Shown: piece after piece, positions 42,341-52,287 of the stretch
How the letters are laid out: each line of letters starts with the position of its first letter
Position numbering within the stretch: the first letter of the stretch is position 1
Source of the DNA: Sphingorhabdus sp. EL138
GTDB lineage: Bacteria > Pseudomonadota > Alphaproteobacteria > Sphingomonadales > Sphingomonadaceae
Length of the DNA: 64,000 nt
Assembly (NCBI RefSeq): GCF_900258045.1
Contig: NZ_OGVD01000004.1
Span: forward strand, 1-64,000
Direction of reading: 5' to 3'
The notes under the pieces: model-generated
Told to the model about the DNA's origin: nothing
Databases searched by the model: none
The model's input: the letters and a program-made list of their open reading frames with translations, nothing else
Translations under genes and position numbers: made by a program

Positions 42341-43663
42341 ATGTGGAAATATTACCCCGAACTGCTCGAACGCCCGGTCCCGCGCTATACGAGCTATCCG
42401 ACCGCCGCCGACTTTCATGATGAAATTGGCGCGGATGATCTGGAACAGGCCTTGGCGGACGTCCGGCTATGTGGCGATATCTCGCTATATGTGCATATTC
42501 CCTATTGCGAACAGATATGCTGGTACTGCGGTTGCAATACGGGAAAAGCGAACCGTACGCAGCGTTTGGCGGCCTATATGGACGCATTATTTGCCGAGAT
42601 TGACCTGGTGTCGCGTAAACTCGGCAAACGTGGCCGCGTGAAACGTATCGCCTTTGGCGGCGGTAGTCCCAATGCTTTATGTGCTGATGATTTCTCTGAT
42701 CTGCTGGACCACTTGTCTAAAGCTTTCAGTTGTGACCAGCCCATATTGTCGATCGAACTGGATCCAAGAGGTTTTACGTCAGAATGGCGCGATTTGATCG
42801 CTGCGACCGGCGTCCACAATATTAGTCTGGGAGTGCAGAGCTTTGACCCTGTCGTGCAGGCCGCCATTGGCCGTGTGCAGCCGCTGGAAATGGTCACGGA
42901 TATGGTCGCAGATCTTCGCGCCGCAGGGGTTTCGTCGCTGAATTTCGATTTGATGTACGGTCTGCCCGGGCAAACACAGGATATACTGGAAGAGACTTTA
43001 CGGGAGGCCGTTCGCCTGTTGCCTGAACGGATAGCCTTGTTTGGATATGCCCACATACCCAAGCTGATCCCGCGTCAACGCCGGATTGATGACACATATT
43101 TGCCGGATGGCAGGCAGCGTTTTGACATGGCCGCTTTCGGTTATGATTTTCTGACCAAGGCGGGATATGAGTCGATCGGTTTCGATCATTTTGCGCTTCC
43201 GGGCGACCCTTTGGGCCATGCAGGGATTGGCGGGACGGTTCGGCGAAATTTTCAGGGCTTCACCGATGATCAGAGCGACATCTTGATCGGATTTGGTGCC
43301 TCGGCGATCAGTCAATTTCCGGATCGCATCATCCAGAACCACAAAAATACGGGGCGCTATCGCAAATTACTGGCTGATGGCCAGTTACCAGCGGCTGCTG
43401 GGATCAAGCGAAGCCCTGATAACCAAATCCATGGAGTGATAATCGAGCAAATACTCGCCAACGGCAAAGCGGACCTTGCGCCGCTTGGCGATGCACAGAG
43501 CCACGCTGCTTTGCTGGCGCCTTTTATAAATCGCGGGCTTGTCGAAATTGCTGGTGGAGAGTTGATACTCGATCCGTCGGCAAAGCCTTATGCAAGAACC
43601 ATTGCCGCTGTTTTTGATGAGTTTCGTGGCCAGACTAACGGTACATTCAGTCAAGCAGTATGA
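42341..43663 (+). CDS. hemN: Oxygen-independent coproporphyrinogen III oxidase
   Basis: The 440-residue radical-SAM enzyme has CX3CX2C as CEQICWYC (Cys56, 60, 63), the flanking YVHIPYCEQICWYCGCN, the glycine-rich FGGGSPNAL and the HemN C-terminal domain. It converts coproporphyrinogen III to protoporphyrinogen IX in haem synthesis without oxygen. It lies 44 bases after the MBL gene. This fits the haem demand of the cytochrome oxidase encoded further on, though the two are not in one operon. Confidence 0.95.
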   Translation: MWKYYPELLERPVPRYTSYPTAADFHDEIGADDLEQALADVRLCGDISLYVHIPYCEQICWYCGCNTGKANRTQRLAAYMDALFAEIDLVSRKLGKRGRVKRIAFGGGSPNALCADDFSDLLDHLSKAFSCDQPILSIELDPRGFTSEWRDLIAATGVHNISLGVQSFDPVVQAAIGRVQPLEMVTDMVADLRAAGVSSLNFDLMYGLPGQTQDILEETLREAVRLLPERIALFGYAHIPKLIPRQRRIDDTYLPDGRQRFDMAAFGYDFLTKAGYESIGFDHFALPGDPLGHAGIGGTVRRNFQGFTDDQSDILIGFGASAISQFPDRIIQNHKNTGRYRKLLADGQLPAAAGIKRSPDNQIHGVIIEQILANGKADLAPLGDAQSHAALLAPFINRGLVEIAGGELILDPSAKPYARTIAAVFDEFRGQTNGTFSQAV

Positions 43664-43842
43664 GTACCCGACGTCAGGAGACATTAACTGAGCTTCTCCA
43701 GGCTGGCGATGTTCCAGAGGGGAAAAACAGTGATTTTTTGAAGAAAAGTCCGGGAAGGCAAGCGTTAATCAGCTGATTAAATTGTTATTTGCAACCTTGT
43801 CTCGGGAATGGCATAGTGAGGCAAAGCTGGGAGAGACGGCAA

Positions 43843-45381
43843 ATGGCTACGCAAACGTTGGAAAAAAGCGGCGGCGCTTCAGAAGCACCTGTAGAATCAG
43901 TGGACGTCCTGATCGTCGGGGCAGGCATTTCGGGTATCGGCATGGCCGTGCACCTGCGTGACAAATGTCCGGGCAAGAGCTTCGCTTTGGTTGAGCGCCG
44001 GGACGAAATCGGCGGAACATGGAACCTGTTCCAGTATCCCGGCATTCGCTCGGATAGCGACATGCACACGTTGGGTTTCAATTTTGAACCTTGGACCGAG
44101 CAGAAAGCCATTGCCGATGGCCCCTCGATCATGAACTATCTTCACCGGATCAAGGCCAAGCATGATCTGGAAAAGCATATCCATTTTGGTCACAAGGTCC
44201 TGTCTGCCAGTTGGTCGAGTGAAGATGCGCGCTGGACAGTAACCGCTGAAAAATCGGACGGTAGTCACGCGGTTATGCATGCCAATTTCCTTTACATGGG
44301 TTCCGGCTATTATGATTATGATCAGGGCTATGATGCACAGATCACCGGCATGGACAATTTCAAGGGCGACGTTGTTCACCCGCAATTCTGGCCCAAGGAT
44401 TTTGATTATAGCGGCAAAAAGGTGGTTATCATTGGCAGTGGTGCGACGGCAGTGACCATTGTTCCGGTCATGGCTGAAAAAGCGGCTCACGTGACGATGC
44501 TCCAACGGACACCAACATGGTATTTTGCCCGGAATGCCAAAGATCATCTCGCCAATTTCCTGCGCAAGATAATGCCCGACCAATGGGCGTATAATATCAT
44601 CCGCAAGAAAAACGTGTGGATGCAGGACCTGACCTTTAACATGGCCCGGAAAAAGCCTCAGAAAATCATCAAGAAGCTTGAAAAGCCGCTCAAGAAAGAA
44701 CTGGGCGATAAATATAACAAGGAAGATTACACGCCGCCTTATGGTCCCTGGGAGCAGCGCCTGTGCCTCGTTCCCGATAGCGATATGTTCAAGGCGATCA
44801 GTTCCGGCGCAGCAGACGTCAAGACGGGGCATATCCAAACGGTCACCGCTGACGGTATCAAGCTGAAATCTGGTGAAACACTGGATGCGGATGTGATTGT
44901 TACGGCCACCGGTTTGAAGCTGGCCGTCGCCGGTAAGGTTGCGTTTGAGGTGGATGGCAAGCCGATCAACTTTCACGATCATTTCTATTATAAAGGCTGC
45001 ATGTTCTCTGACATTCCCAACATGGCCATTGTCTTTGGCTATCTGAACGCATCGTGGACATTGAAGGCCGATATTGTCTCGGAATATACCTGCCGCCTGC
45101 TCAACCATATGGACGCAACAAGTACGCGGATTGCAAATCCGGTACTGTCAGAAACGGTTGAAGAGGAAGAGCTGTTTGACTTTTCTTCCGGCTATATAAA
45201 GCGCTCCATCAATGAACTGCCGCGCAACAGCACGAAAATGCCGTGGAAGCTCAATCAGGATTATTTGTTTGATAAGAAGGTTTTGCTCAACGAAGCTGTG
45301 GATGATGGTGTCATCCAGTTCTACGGGCCGAACAGCCAGACAGTTGAGGATTCTGAACCTGCGCTCGAAGCGGCGGAGTAA
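43843..45381 (+). CDS. Flavin-dependent Baeyer-Villiger-type monooxygenase (copy 1)
   Basis: The 512-residue protein has two Rossmann motifs, VLIVGAGISGIGMAVHL for FAD and VVIIGSGATAVT for NADPH. The Baeyer-Villiger fingerprint FxGxxxHxxxWP appears as FKGDVVHPQFWP, and RRDEIGGTWNLFQYPGIRSD is also present. It resembles EtaA/MymA-type enzymes that oxygenate ketones or sulfides. The start at 43843 follows GGGAGAGACG. It is followed after 56 bases by a paralogue. Confidence 0.93.
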   Translation: MATQTLEKSGGASEAPVESVDVLIVGAGISGIGMAVHLRDKCPGKSFALVERRDEIGGTWNLFQYPGIRSDSDMHTLGFNFEPWTEQKAIADGPSIMNYLHRIKAKHDLEKHIHFGHKVLSASWSSEDARWTVTAEKSDGSHAVMHANFLYMGSGYYDYDQGYDAQITGMDNFKGDVVHPQFWPKDFDYSGKKVVIIGSGATAVTIVPVMAEKAAHVTMLQRTPTWYFARNAKDHLANFLRKIMPDQWAYNIIRKKNVWMQDLTFNMARKKPQKIIKKLEKPLKKELGDKYNKEDYTPPYGPWEQRLCLVPDSDMFKAISSGAADVKTGHIQTVTADGIKLKSGETLDADVIVTATGLKLAVAGKVAFEVDGKPINFHDHFYYKGCMFSDIPNMAIVFGYLNASWTLKADIVSEYTCRLLNHMDATSTRIANPVLSETVEEEELFDFSSGYIKRSINELPRNSTKMPWKLNQDYLFDKKVLLNEAVDDGVIQFYGPNSQTVEDSEPALEAAE

Positions 45382-45437
45382 ATGCAGTTTCCATATCCAG
45401 GCCTTGTAATTAACATTAATGTCAGTAAATAGGTCAT

Positions 45438-46964
45438 ATGGAAAATGAATTTCTCGATGTTCTGATTGTTGGTGCGGGCCTGTCCGGTATCGGCGCTGCT
45501 GTCCACCTGACCAAAAGATGCCCTGGCAAGAGTTTCGCCATTGTCGAAGGGCGAGAGCGTCTGGGCGGCACATGGGATTTGTTCCGCTATCCTGGTATTC
45601 GCTCAGACAGCGACATGTACACTTTGGGCTATAATTTCAAACCGTGGACAGCCCGCAAGGCGATTGCCGATGCGCCGACTATTCTTGATTATCTGCACGA
45701 GACGGTGGCTGAACATGGTCTCGAAAAGCATATTCGCTATGAGCGCAAGGTCACCAATGCCAGCTGGTCAAGTGAAACGGCAAGATGGACCGTCAGTCTG
45801 ACGCATGGCGATGGCTCGACGAGTCAGATAGAGTGCAACTTCCTTTTCATGTGCTCCGGCTATTATAGCTATGAAGGCGGGCATAAGCCGGATTTCAAAG
45901 GGTCTGATAATTTTGCAGGACCGATTGTCCATCCTCAGGAATGGCCAGAAGATCTGGACTATACGGGCAAGAAAGTTGTGGTGATCGGCAGCGGCGCGAC
46001 AGCGGTTACGCTGGTGCCATCGATGGCGGAAACCGCGGGGCATGTTACCATGCTGCAGCGTTCCCCGACCTATATTGTATCCCGCCCCGCAGAGGATAAA
46101 TTCGCGCTCGCACTTCGCAAATTCCTGCCGAATAAACTGGCTTATGGCATCACCCGCTGGCGCAACGTTCTCTATCAGCTTTTTACTTTCAATCTCGCCC
46201 GGCGTCAGCCAGCTGGCTTTAAAAAGAAACTGCTTGAAATGGTCCGTGAGGAAATGGGGCAGGGCGTGGACATGAAGCACTTTACGCCAACCTACAATCC
46301 CTGGGATCAGCGGCTCTGTCTGGTGCCGGATAGTGACCTTTTTCAATCGCTCAAGTCAGGGAAGGCGTCTGTTGTCACTGATCATATCGAGCGTTTTGTC
46401 GAAGACGGCATATTGCTGAAATCAGGAGAGAAACTGGAAGCGGATATCATCGTCACAGCTACTGGCCTAAAGCTGGTTTCCGGCGGTCATGCCCAGTTTG
46501 AGATTGATGGCGAGCCGGTCCATTTTGGTTCTCGTTTCAATTATAAAGGCGTGATGTTCTCCGATGTACCGAATCTCGGGATGACCTTTGGCTACACCAA
46601 TGCCAGCTGGACATTGAAGGCAGATCTGACCAGCGAATATATTTGCCGGGTGATAAACACCATGGACCGCAAGGGCGCGCAGATAGCCTATCCCCATCCG
46701 GCTGACGGAGAAAAACTGATCCCGGAAACAATTGTCGATTTCTCATCCGGCTATATCGAACGCGCTGCCGCTGACTTGCCAAAGCAGGGTCAGAAGAAGC
46801 CTTGGCGACTGAACCAGAATTACGCGAAGGATATTGTCAATCTGCGTTACAAGACCGTTGATGACGGCGTGATGGTTTTTGCCAAAGCCGGAAGCATGTC
46901 GTTGGGAGCAACCAGCGGAGCTGAATCGGCAGAGCCTTTGAACACGCAACCCGTCGCCGCCTGA
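45438..46964 (+). CDS. Flavin-dependent Baeyer-Villiger-type monooxygenase (copy 2)
   Basis: The 508-residue paralogue of the preceding gene has the same motifs: VLIVGAGLSGIGAAVHL, FAGPIVHPQEWP and VVVIGSGATAVT. The two are collinear over their full length with clear differences in the central part (about 200-300), so they are likely an old duplication with separate substrates. Substrate unknown. Confidence 0.93.
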   Translation: MENEFLDVLIVGAGLSGIGAAVHLTKRCPGKSFAIVEGRERLGGTWDLFRYPGIRSDSDMYTLGYNFKPWTARKAIADAPTILDYLHETVAEHGLEKHIRYERKVTNASWSSETARWTVSLTHGDGSTSQIECNFLFMCSGYYSYEGGHKPDFKGSDNFAGPIVHPQEWPEDLDYTGKKVVVIGSGATAVTLVPSMAETAGHVTMLQRSPTYIVSRPAEDKFALALRKFLPNKLAYGITRWRNVLYQLFTFNLARRQPAGFKKKLLEMVREEMGQGVDMKHFTPTYNPWDQRLCLVPDSDLFQSLKSGKASVVTDHIERFVEDGILLKSGEKLEADIIVTATGLKLVSGGHAQFEIDGEPVHFGSRFNYKGVMFSDVPNLGMTFGYTNASWTLKADLTSEYICRVINTMDRKGAQIAYPHPADGEKLIPETIVDFSSGYIERAAADLPKQGQKKPWRLNQNYAKDIVNLRYKTVDDGVMVFAKAGSMSLGATSGAESAEPLNTQPVAA

Positions 46965-47007
46965 TTAGGCACTCGCGTTCCGACAATTGTGCGTCTATAG
47001 GGACGCG

Positions 47008-48429
47008 ATGACTGACTTTAAGACATTGATAGAGGCCGACAAAGGCCAAGCCGCCAGAACCATCCAGATACTGGATAAGCATGTTTTTGAAGACTGGCTC
47101 AAAGACCAACCGGATAGTATTCGCAGCATAGTGAAGGCCTATAAATTCACTGCCAATCCGAAGTCCTACCTAATCCTTCCGATTACCGGGGCAACGGACA
47201 AAGACGACAAATCCGAACAAGGTGATTTCACCGTCGTGGCCGGCGTCCGCAATCGCAAAAAGCTGGGCCCATGGGCGCTTGCCAAACTTGGTGGCAGGTT
47301 GCCGGAGGGCAAATATCGGCTGGCCGGTGCCAGCGCCAAAGACGCTTTGTTCGGTTGGCTGATCCCGCAGCATGAATTTGACGAGTATAAAGAGCTACCG
47401 GATCGTCAGGGGCCCAGTGTCTTGCTGGTCAAGGACGAAATTGCGCAAGTCGACGAAGCAGTCCGTCAAGCGGCGGCCACGGCTCTGGTCCGCGATATGG
47501 TCAATACACCAGCAGCTGACATGGGGCCAAACAAGCTTGAGGACATTGTTGAAAAATTGAGCGAAGCGCATGGCGCAGAATTGAAAGTCACCCGCGGAGA
47601 TACACTGGAAAAGGACTTTCCGATGATCCACGGCGTTGGCAAGGCGGCCATGCGGGATCATGCCCCGCGCCTGATTGAACTGAAATGGGGTAAGGCGGAT
47701 GCACCCAAGATCGCCATAGTCGGCAAGGGCGTAACCTTTGACAGCGGAGGGCTGTCAATGAAGTCGCCTGCCGGTATGCTCATCATGAAAAAAGACATGG
47801 GCGGTGCGGCTCATGCCATTGCTTTGGCAAAGCTGATCATGGAAGCAAAATTGCCGGTACAGCTTCACCTGCTGGTACCGGCGGTGGAAAATTCGGTCGA
47901 TGGTCATGCGTTACGTCCCGGCGATGTGCTCCATAGTCGCAAGGGAATAACGGTAGAAATTGGTAATACCGATGCCGAAGGGCGCCTGGTATTGGGTGAT
48001 GCGTTGACGCTGGCAGGGGAAGAAGAGCCCGAGCTTATCATTGATTTTGCGACACTCACTGGCGCAGCGCGCGTCGCTTTGGGTCCCGATTTACCAGCTT
48101 TGTTCTGTAATGATGACGAAATGGCCGCTGGCCTGCTCGACAGTGGTGATCAGGAAGATGATCCGCTATGGCGCATGCCTCTTTGGTCCCGTTATGAATA
48201 TCGTCTCAAAAGCCCTATTGCCGACACGAACAATGTAGCCACGGGGTCTTTTGCGGGCTGCATTACGGCTGCGCTGTTCCTGAAAAAATTCGTTCCGAGC
48301 GATATTTCTTGGGCTCATTTTGATACCTATGCATGGCGACCTTCGAGTAAAGCGGGCCGACCCAAAGGCGGAGAGGCATTGGGTCTGCGGGCGAGCTGGA
48401 ACTACCTGAAAGCACGTTACGCTAAATAA
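47008..48429 (+). CDS. M17 leucyl aminopeptidase family protein
   Basis: The 473-residue cytosolic metallopeptidase. The C-terminal catalytic domain has GKGVTFDSGGLSMKSPAGM (catalytic Lys and metal Asp region), KKDMGGAAHAI and the signature NTDAEGRLVLGDAL (about 320-335), which supply the two-zinc site. The N-terminal domain is divergent. It cleaves N-terminal residues from peptides. The start at 47008 follows GGGACGCG; the frame is open 21 bases further. Confidence 0.94.
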   Translation: MTDFKTLIEADKGQAARTIQILDKHVFEDWLKDQPDSIRSIVKAYKFTANPKSYLILPITGATDKDDKSEQGDFTVVAGVRNRKKLGPWALAKLGGRLPEGKYRLAGASAKDALFGWLIPQHEFDEYKELPDRQGPSVLLVKDEIAQVDEAVRQAAATALVRDMVNTPAADMGPNKLEDIVEKLSEAHGAELKVTRGDTLEKDFPMIHGVGKAAMRDHAPRLIELKWGKADAPKIAIVGKGVTFDSGGLSMKSPAGMLIMKKDMGGAAHAIALAKLIMEAKLPVQLHLLVPAVENSVDGHALRPGDVLHSRKGITVEIGNTDAEGRLVLGDALTLAGEEEPELIIDFATLTGAARVALGPDLPALFCNDDEMAAGLLDSGDQEDDPLWRMPLWSRYEYRLKSPIADTNNVATGSFAGCITAALFLKKFVPSDISWAHFDTYAWRPSSKAGRPKGGEALGLRASWNYLKARYAK

Positions 48430-48557
48430 CCACGGTGCATCGCCGCTTGATCAACGGGCCGTTTCTCGGTTAAGGGCGGCCTATTGTCACAGCTTTGTCA
48501 CAAACTGTGGGCGTCGCGTAGTTGCGGCAAAAGCCGTAAATGGGGTATTGAATAAAA

Positions 48558-49496
48558 ATGAATATTGTCGGGGACATGAAAGCCGGAGACATGACGGCGC
48601 GCGCGAAATTTTCGCTGCACGGTCCCGAAGAAGATTTCGATCCGCGGATTACCGCGCATCGCGGGGATCTGGCGGATATCGCTCTGGCAGGCAAATTATT
48701 TGCGCCGCATTATGCAGAGGCCATACCGATGCGCTGCGCTGCGCCCAAGGCGATGATCCGCAAACAGGGCAACAAAAGTCATGAAGCCGTTTCTGAGCTG
48801 CTGCATGGTGAAGGTTTTCAACTGTTGGATGTGGTCGGCGATTGGGCCTGGGGCTTTTGTGATCATGATGGCTATGTCGGTTATTTACCGGTTCATGCTT
48901 TGCAGCATCAGCGCAAGACCGCAGAGCCGACTCATTTGATTTCAGCCCGGGCGGCGCTGATATTTATCGATCCCGATGTCAAAGCGGGAGTTATCAAGCG
49001 CCTGCCAATGGGGGCCAAACTCGCCTGCGGAGAACCAAGTGAGTGCGGCAAGTTTCTGAAAACTGGCAAAGGCTATGTCCATGTTCGCCATGTTCAGGAG
49101 ATCGGAGCCAAACAGGTTTTCGACGGTATGAACAGCACGGCACGATTTGCGGAACAGCTAATTGGCGCGCCATATTTATGGGGTGGTCGCAGCGGTGACG
49201 GTCTTGATTGTTCAGGTCTGATCCAGATGGTGCTGGGGTTAACGGGACAATCGGCACCGAGAGATGCGGACCAGCAGCTGCTGGCCATCGGATCGGAAAT
49301 TCCGGGAGATGAAGAGTTAAAGCGCGGGGACATTGTATTTTTTCCTGATCATGTCGGAATAATGGCTGATAGTGACCGGATCATTCATGCGAATATCCAC
49401 TGGATGCAGGTTGCTGAAGAGCCTTTAAATGATGTGGTTGCGCGTTTTGGTGACGATGTTGAGCAGCCGGTTCTGGCGCGCAAGCGGCTTGGGTGA
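48558..49496 (+). CDS. NlpC/P60 (C40) family peptidoglycan hydrolase with SH3-like domains
   Basis: The 312-residue protein has N-terminal SH3b-like beta domains (about 25-185) with motifs such as SELLHGEGFQLLDVVGDWAW. A C-terminal NlpC/P60 domain has the catalytic Cys in GDGLDCSGLIQMVL, the His in FFPDHVGIMAD and a third polar residue in RIIHANIHW. Such enzymes cleave D-gamma-Glu-diamino acid bonds in peptidoglycan. No signal peptide is evident, so it may act on recycled muropeptides in the cytoplasm. Confidence 0.9.
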   Translation: MNIVGDMKAGDMTARAKFSLHGPEEDFDPRITAHRGDLADIALAGKLFAPHYAEAIPMRCAAPKAMIRKQGNKSHEAVSELLHGEGFQLLDVVGDWAWGFCDHDGYVGYLPVHALQHQRKTAEPTHLISARAALIFIDPDVKAGVIKRLPMGAKLACGEPSECGKFLKTGKGYVHVRHVQEIGAKQVFDGMNSTARFAEQLIGAPYLWGGRSGDGLDCSGLIQMVLGLTGQSAPRDADQQLLAIGSEIPGDEELKRGDIVFFPDHVGIMADSDRIIHANIHWMQVAEEPLNDVVARFGDDVEQPVLARKRLG

Positions 49497-49505
49497 TCAG
49501 CGGCC

Positions 49506-50438
49506 ATGACACACAGTGTTTTCATCGATGGTGCGGCCGGAACCACCGGCCTTGAAATTGCCGACCGGCTGGGGTCACGGCAGGAATTTGATCTTGTGCG
49601 GCTGCCAGAGGATCGGCGCAAAGACACGGACGCCCGGCGTGAAGCCATTAACAATAGTGATTTTGTAATCCTGTGCCTGCCTGATGAGGCTGCCAAGGAA
49701 GCTGTATCACTGATCGACAATGACCGTACGCGGATCATAGACGCTTCGTCAGCCCATCGTACGGCAGCCGATTGGGTCTATGGATTTGCGGAGTTTCAGG
49801 ATGGACAGCGTGAGCGGATCGCGAACGCGCGGTTCGTCTCAAATCCCGGCTGCTACCCTACCGGTTTCCTTGGTGTTGTCGCGCCGCTTGTTGCTCGCGG
49901 CCTGTTACCAGTGGACTGGCCCTATTCCGTTAATGCCGTGTCCGGCTATTCGGGCGGCGGCAAGGCGCTGATCGAGCGGTTCGCGCAAGAGCCGGAAATT
50001 GGTTTTCGCAGCTATGGCCTGACCCTGGAGCACAAGCATATGCCAGAGATGAAACGCCATGCCGGTCTCACTCATGACGTGATCTTTGCACCGGCCGTGG
50101 TGCGGGCCTATCGCGGTATGATTGTTGAAGTTCCGCTAAACCTGCCCGCTATTGGCGGCGGTGCGAAGTCGGATGATCTGCTGGAAGCGTTGAAAAATCA
50201 CTATGATGGCTCAGCAATTGTCAGCGTGCATGATGGCAGCGGCACTGGCGAACTATTGCTGAACGAGAATGATCCTGCGACGGATCGGCTCGAACTTAGT
50301 GTTTTTGCAGATGATAGCGGCGATCATGTCCGTTTGGTGGCAAAGCTCGACAATCTTGGCAAAGGCGCAGCCGGTAGCACCGTTCAGGACCTGAACATCA
50401 TGGCCGGTCTGGATGAAACTCTGGGGCTGCGGCTGTAA
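49506..50438 (+). CDS. argC: N-acetyl-gamma-glutamyl-phosphate reductase (type 2)
   Basis: The 310-residue enzyme of arginine synthesis reduces N-acetylglutamyl phosphate with NADPH. Visible are VFIDGAAGTTGLEIADRL (dinucleotide binding), SNPGCYPTGFLG (active-site Cys) and EHKHMPEM with the C-terminal His region. Length and TTGLEI fit the shorter type 2 ArgC. It starts 9 bases after the NlpC/P60 gene, likely the same transcript. Confidence 0.94.
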   Translation: MTHSVFIDGAAGTTGLEIADRLGSRQEFDLVRLPEDRRKDTDARREAINNSDFVILCLPDEAAKEAVSLIDNDRTRIIDASSAHRTAADWVYGFAEFQDGQRERIANARFVSNPGCYPTGFLGVVAPLVARGLLPVDWPYSVNAVSGYSGGGKALIERFAQEPEIGFRSYGLTLEHKHMPEMKRHAGLTHDVIFAPAVVRAYRGMIVEVPLNLPAIGGGAKSDDLLEALKNHYDGSAIVSVHDGSGTGELLLNENDPATDRLELSVFADDSGDHVRLVAKLDNLGKGAAGSTVQDLNIMAGLDETLGLRL

Positions 50439-50449
50439 AACTGACAGCC

Positions 50450-51316
50450 TTATTCAGCAGTACTTTCATCACGGTCAGGCCGTAAGCTGGTTCCCGCCCG
50501 GCCGCTGCGAAAAGACGAAAACCAGCTCAGAGGGTTGAGACTGGTCGTACCATCTAACGAGAACGTGATAAACTCGGCGCGACCGCCGATATTCTCCCAG
50601 GGAATTGTGCCGTCAAGGCCAAGCGGGCTCGCTACCCGGCTATCGGCGGATAGATCCCGGTTGTCACCCATCAGGTAAAAATGGCCTTCGGGGATGATGA
50701 CGGGCGCAATATCGTCAGTGAGCTGCGGCCCCAGATCGATAATATCATAGCTTACGCCGTTAGGCAGCGTTTCGCGAAGGATCGGGAGCGTGCAGACACT
50801 GTTACCGGTGGCGTCTGTATTGCGCAGGCCGGGAAATTCGGAACCGCAGGGGGAATTGGCATCAATTGGCAGGTTCAGATCTGGCTGAACTTCTTGTTTG
50901 ACCGCAACTCCGTTCAGGAAAACCTGGCCGCCGCGCATCTCCAGCATGTCGCCAGGAAGGCCGATAACCCGTTTGATATAGTCGCTGCTCTGATCTTTTG
51001 GGGTGAGGATTACGATGTCACCGCGTTCCGGCACCGATCCGAAAAGTCTGCCTTCCATGCGCGGCAATATATGGAATGTCGGTGACACCCATGACCAGCC
51101 ATAGGCATATTTGCTGACAATCAGGCGATCCCCAACCAATAGGCCGGGCATCATGGACACGGACGGAATGTAAAAGGGCTTTGCTACCAGACTATGAAAG
51201 GCCAGAACCGCGAGCAGCAAAAGGCCGATGCTTTTGGCTTCACCGATCCAGTCAGTTTTCTCTTTTTTGGAATTATCCGCCTTGATTGTCGGTTCATCCG
51301 CCTTTTCTAAAGCCAT
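50450..51316 (-). CDS. lepB: Signal peptidase I
   Basis: The 288-residue type I signal peptidase has one N-terminal membrane anchor (about 28-45, SIGLLLLAVLAFHSLVAKPF). The catalytic Ser lies in IPSVSMMPGLLVGD and the catalytic Lys in SSDYIKRVIGLPGD, with the third box GHFYLMGDNRDLSADSR. It removes signal peptides from exported proteins. The start is uncertain: ATG 51316 (used here), ATG 51352 or GTG 51367. It is the last gene of the pyrE-pdxJ-DHFR-acpS-lepB operon. Confidence 0.94.
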   Translation of the reverse strand: MALEKADEPTIKADNSKKEKTDWIGEAKSIGLLLLAVLAFHSLVAKPFYIPSVSMMPGLLVGDRLIVSKYAYGWSWVSPTFHILPRMEGRLFGSVPERGDIVILTPKDQSSDYIKRVIGLPGDMLEMRGGQVFLNGVAVKQEVQPDLNLPIDANSPCGSEFPGLRNTDATGNSVCTLPILRETLPNGVSYDIIDLGPQLTDDIAPVIIPEGHFYLMGDNRDLSADSRVASPLGLDGTIPWENIGGRAEFITFSLDGTTSLNPLSWFSSFRSGRAGTSLRPDRDESTAE

Positions 51317-51370
51317 ATCCTGTTTTCTTCTTCTATTGCCATGCCGACCCATATCCAACCGGCTCACCGT

Positions 51371-51775
51371 CTAACGCGAAGGCATCGCTTCGATAATGAC
51401 GAACGCTTGCGCCCATGGATGATCGTCAGTGAGTGTGAGATGAACGACCGCATCATATCCGGCTGGAGTCAAAGCGTCGAGCCGTTTTTTCGCACCCCCG
51501 GCAAGCGCCAATGTCGGTGCCCCGCTTCTGGCGTTGATGACGCCGATATCTTTCATATAGACGCCTGCCTTGAAACCGGTTCCCACAGCCTTGGAATAGG
51601 CTTCCTTGGCAGCGAAGCGCTTCGCGTAGGTTCCGGCCCTGGTATAAGGCCGGCGTGCGGCTTTGACTCGCTCAACTTCAGTGAATACGCGATTCTCAAA
51701 GCGCTCACCAAACCGGTCCAGCGAATTTTGAATGCGCTCTATGTTACAAAGGTCTGATCCAAGGCCAATAATCAT
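51371..51775 (-). CDS. acpS: Holo-[acyl-carrier-protein] synthase
   Basis: The 134-residue enzyme moves 4'-phosphopantetheine from CoA to ACP. The N-terminal motif [16 protein letters not shown] and [14 protein letters not shown] carry the Mg/CoA-binding Asp and Glu. It overlaps the DHFR-like gene by 4 bases. The pdxJ-acpS-lepB order is common in alphaproteobacteria. Confidence 0.95.
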   Translation of the reverse strand: MIIGLGSDLCNIERIQNSLDRFGERFENRVFTEVERVKAARRPYTRAGTYAKRFAAKEAYSKAVGTGFKAGVYMKDIGVINARSGAPTLALAGGAKKRLDALTPAGYDAVVHLTLTDDHPWAQAFVIIEAMPSR

Positions 51776-52287
51776 AAGGCTATCCTGTAATCTAGTTTAA
51801 CCAGTCCTTTGCCATAGACTTGCGTTTCGCTCAGTCGCAAATGGCGCATAGCTTTTGTGCTTCGGTATAAGGGGATGCCATCACCCAAAAGAATAGGGAC
51901 AACAAAAAGTTCGAGGCGATCAAGCAGATCATTCTCTATAAAGGCGGTTTGCAATTTTGGGCCGCCTACGACCCAGCTGTTCAGGCCCTTTTGTTTCAAT
52001 TCTTTGGCCAGTGCAGGAACGCCGCTGTGCCAGGTGTGGACGTCGGCAAAGGGAATATCCAATGCTGACGATGTCACGATGAACCCCCGTTTCCCTGGAT
52101 AGGGCCATCCTGATTCGAACGACAAGATCTGCTCATATGTAACGCGGCCAAGCACGACAGCTTCAATTTCGGATAAGAAAAGGTCGTACCCATAGTCGAC
52201 GTCGTTAAATGGTTCGAGCCAACTGACACCGCCTTCATTGTCTGCGACGAAACCATCGGCGCTGGCGGCGATAAAACCTCTGATCAC
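51772..52287 (-). CDS. Dihydrofolate reductase / RibD C-terminal-domain family protein
   Basis: The 171-residue single-domain protein of the RibD-C/DHFR-like fold begins [20 protein letters not shown], has [31 protein letters not shown] and ends [10 protein letters not shown]. Family members are NADPH-dependent reductases of pterin-type substrates. It overlaps pdxJ by 4 bases and acpS by 4 bases, so it sits within the operon. Substrate unknown. Confidence 0.9.
   Translation of the reverse strand: MIRGFIAASADGFVADNEGGVSWLEPFNDVDYGYDLFLSEIEAVVLGRVTYEQILSFESGWPYPGKRGFIVTSSALDIPFADVHTWHSGVPALAKELKQKGLNSWVVGGPKLQTAFIENDLLDRLELFVVPILLGDGIPLYRSTKAMRHLRLSETQVYGKGLVKLDYRIAL

Noticed and set aside
43897-45108. 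403-residue minus-strand open frame opposite the first monooxygenase
   Set aside because: It is antisense to a gene with full family motifs; the translated sequence is His/Ile/Gly-rich without domains.
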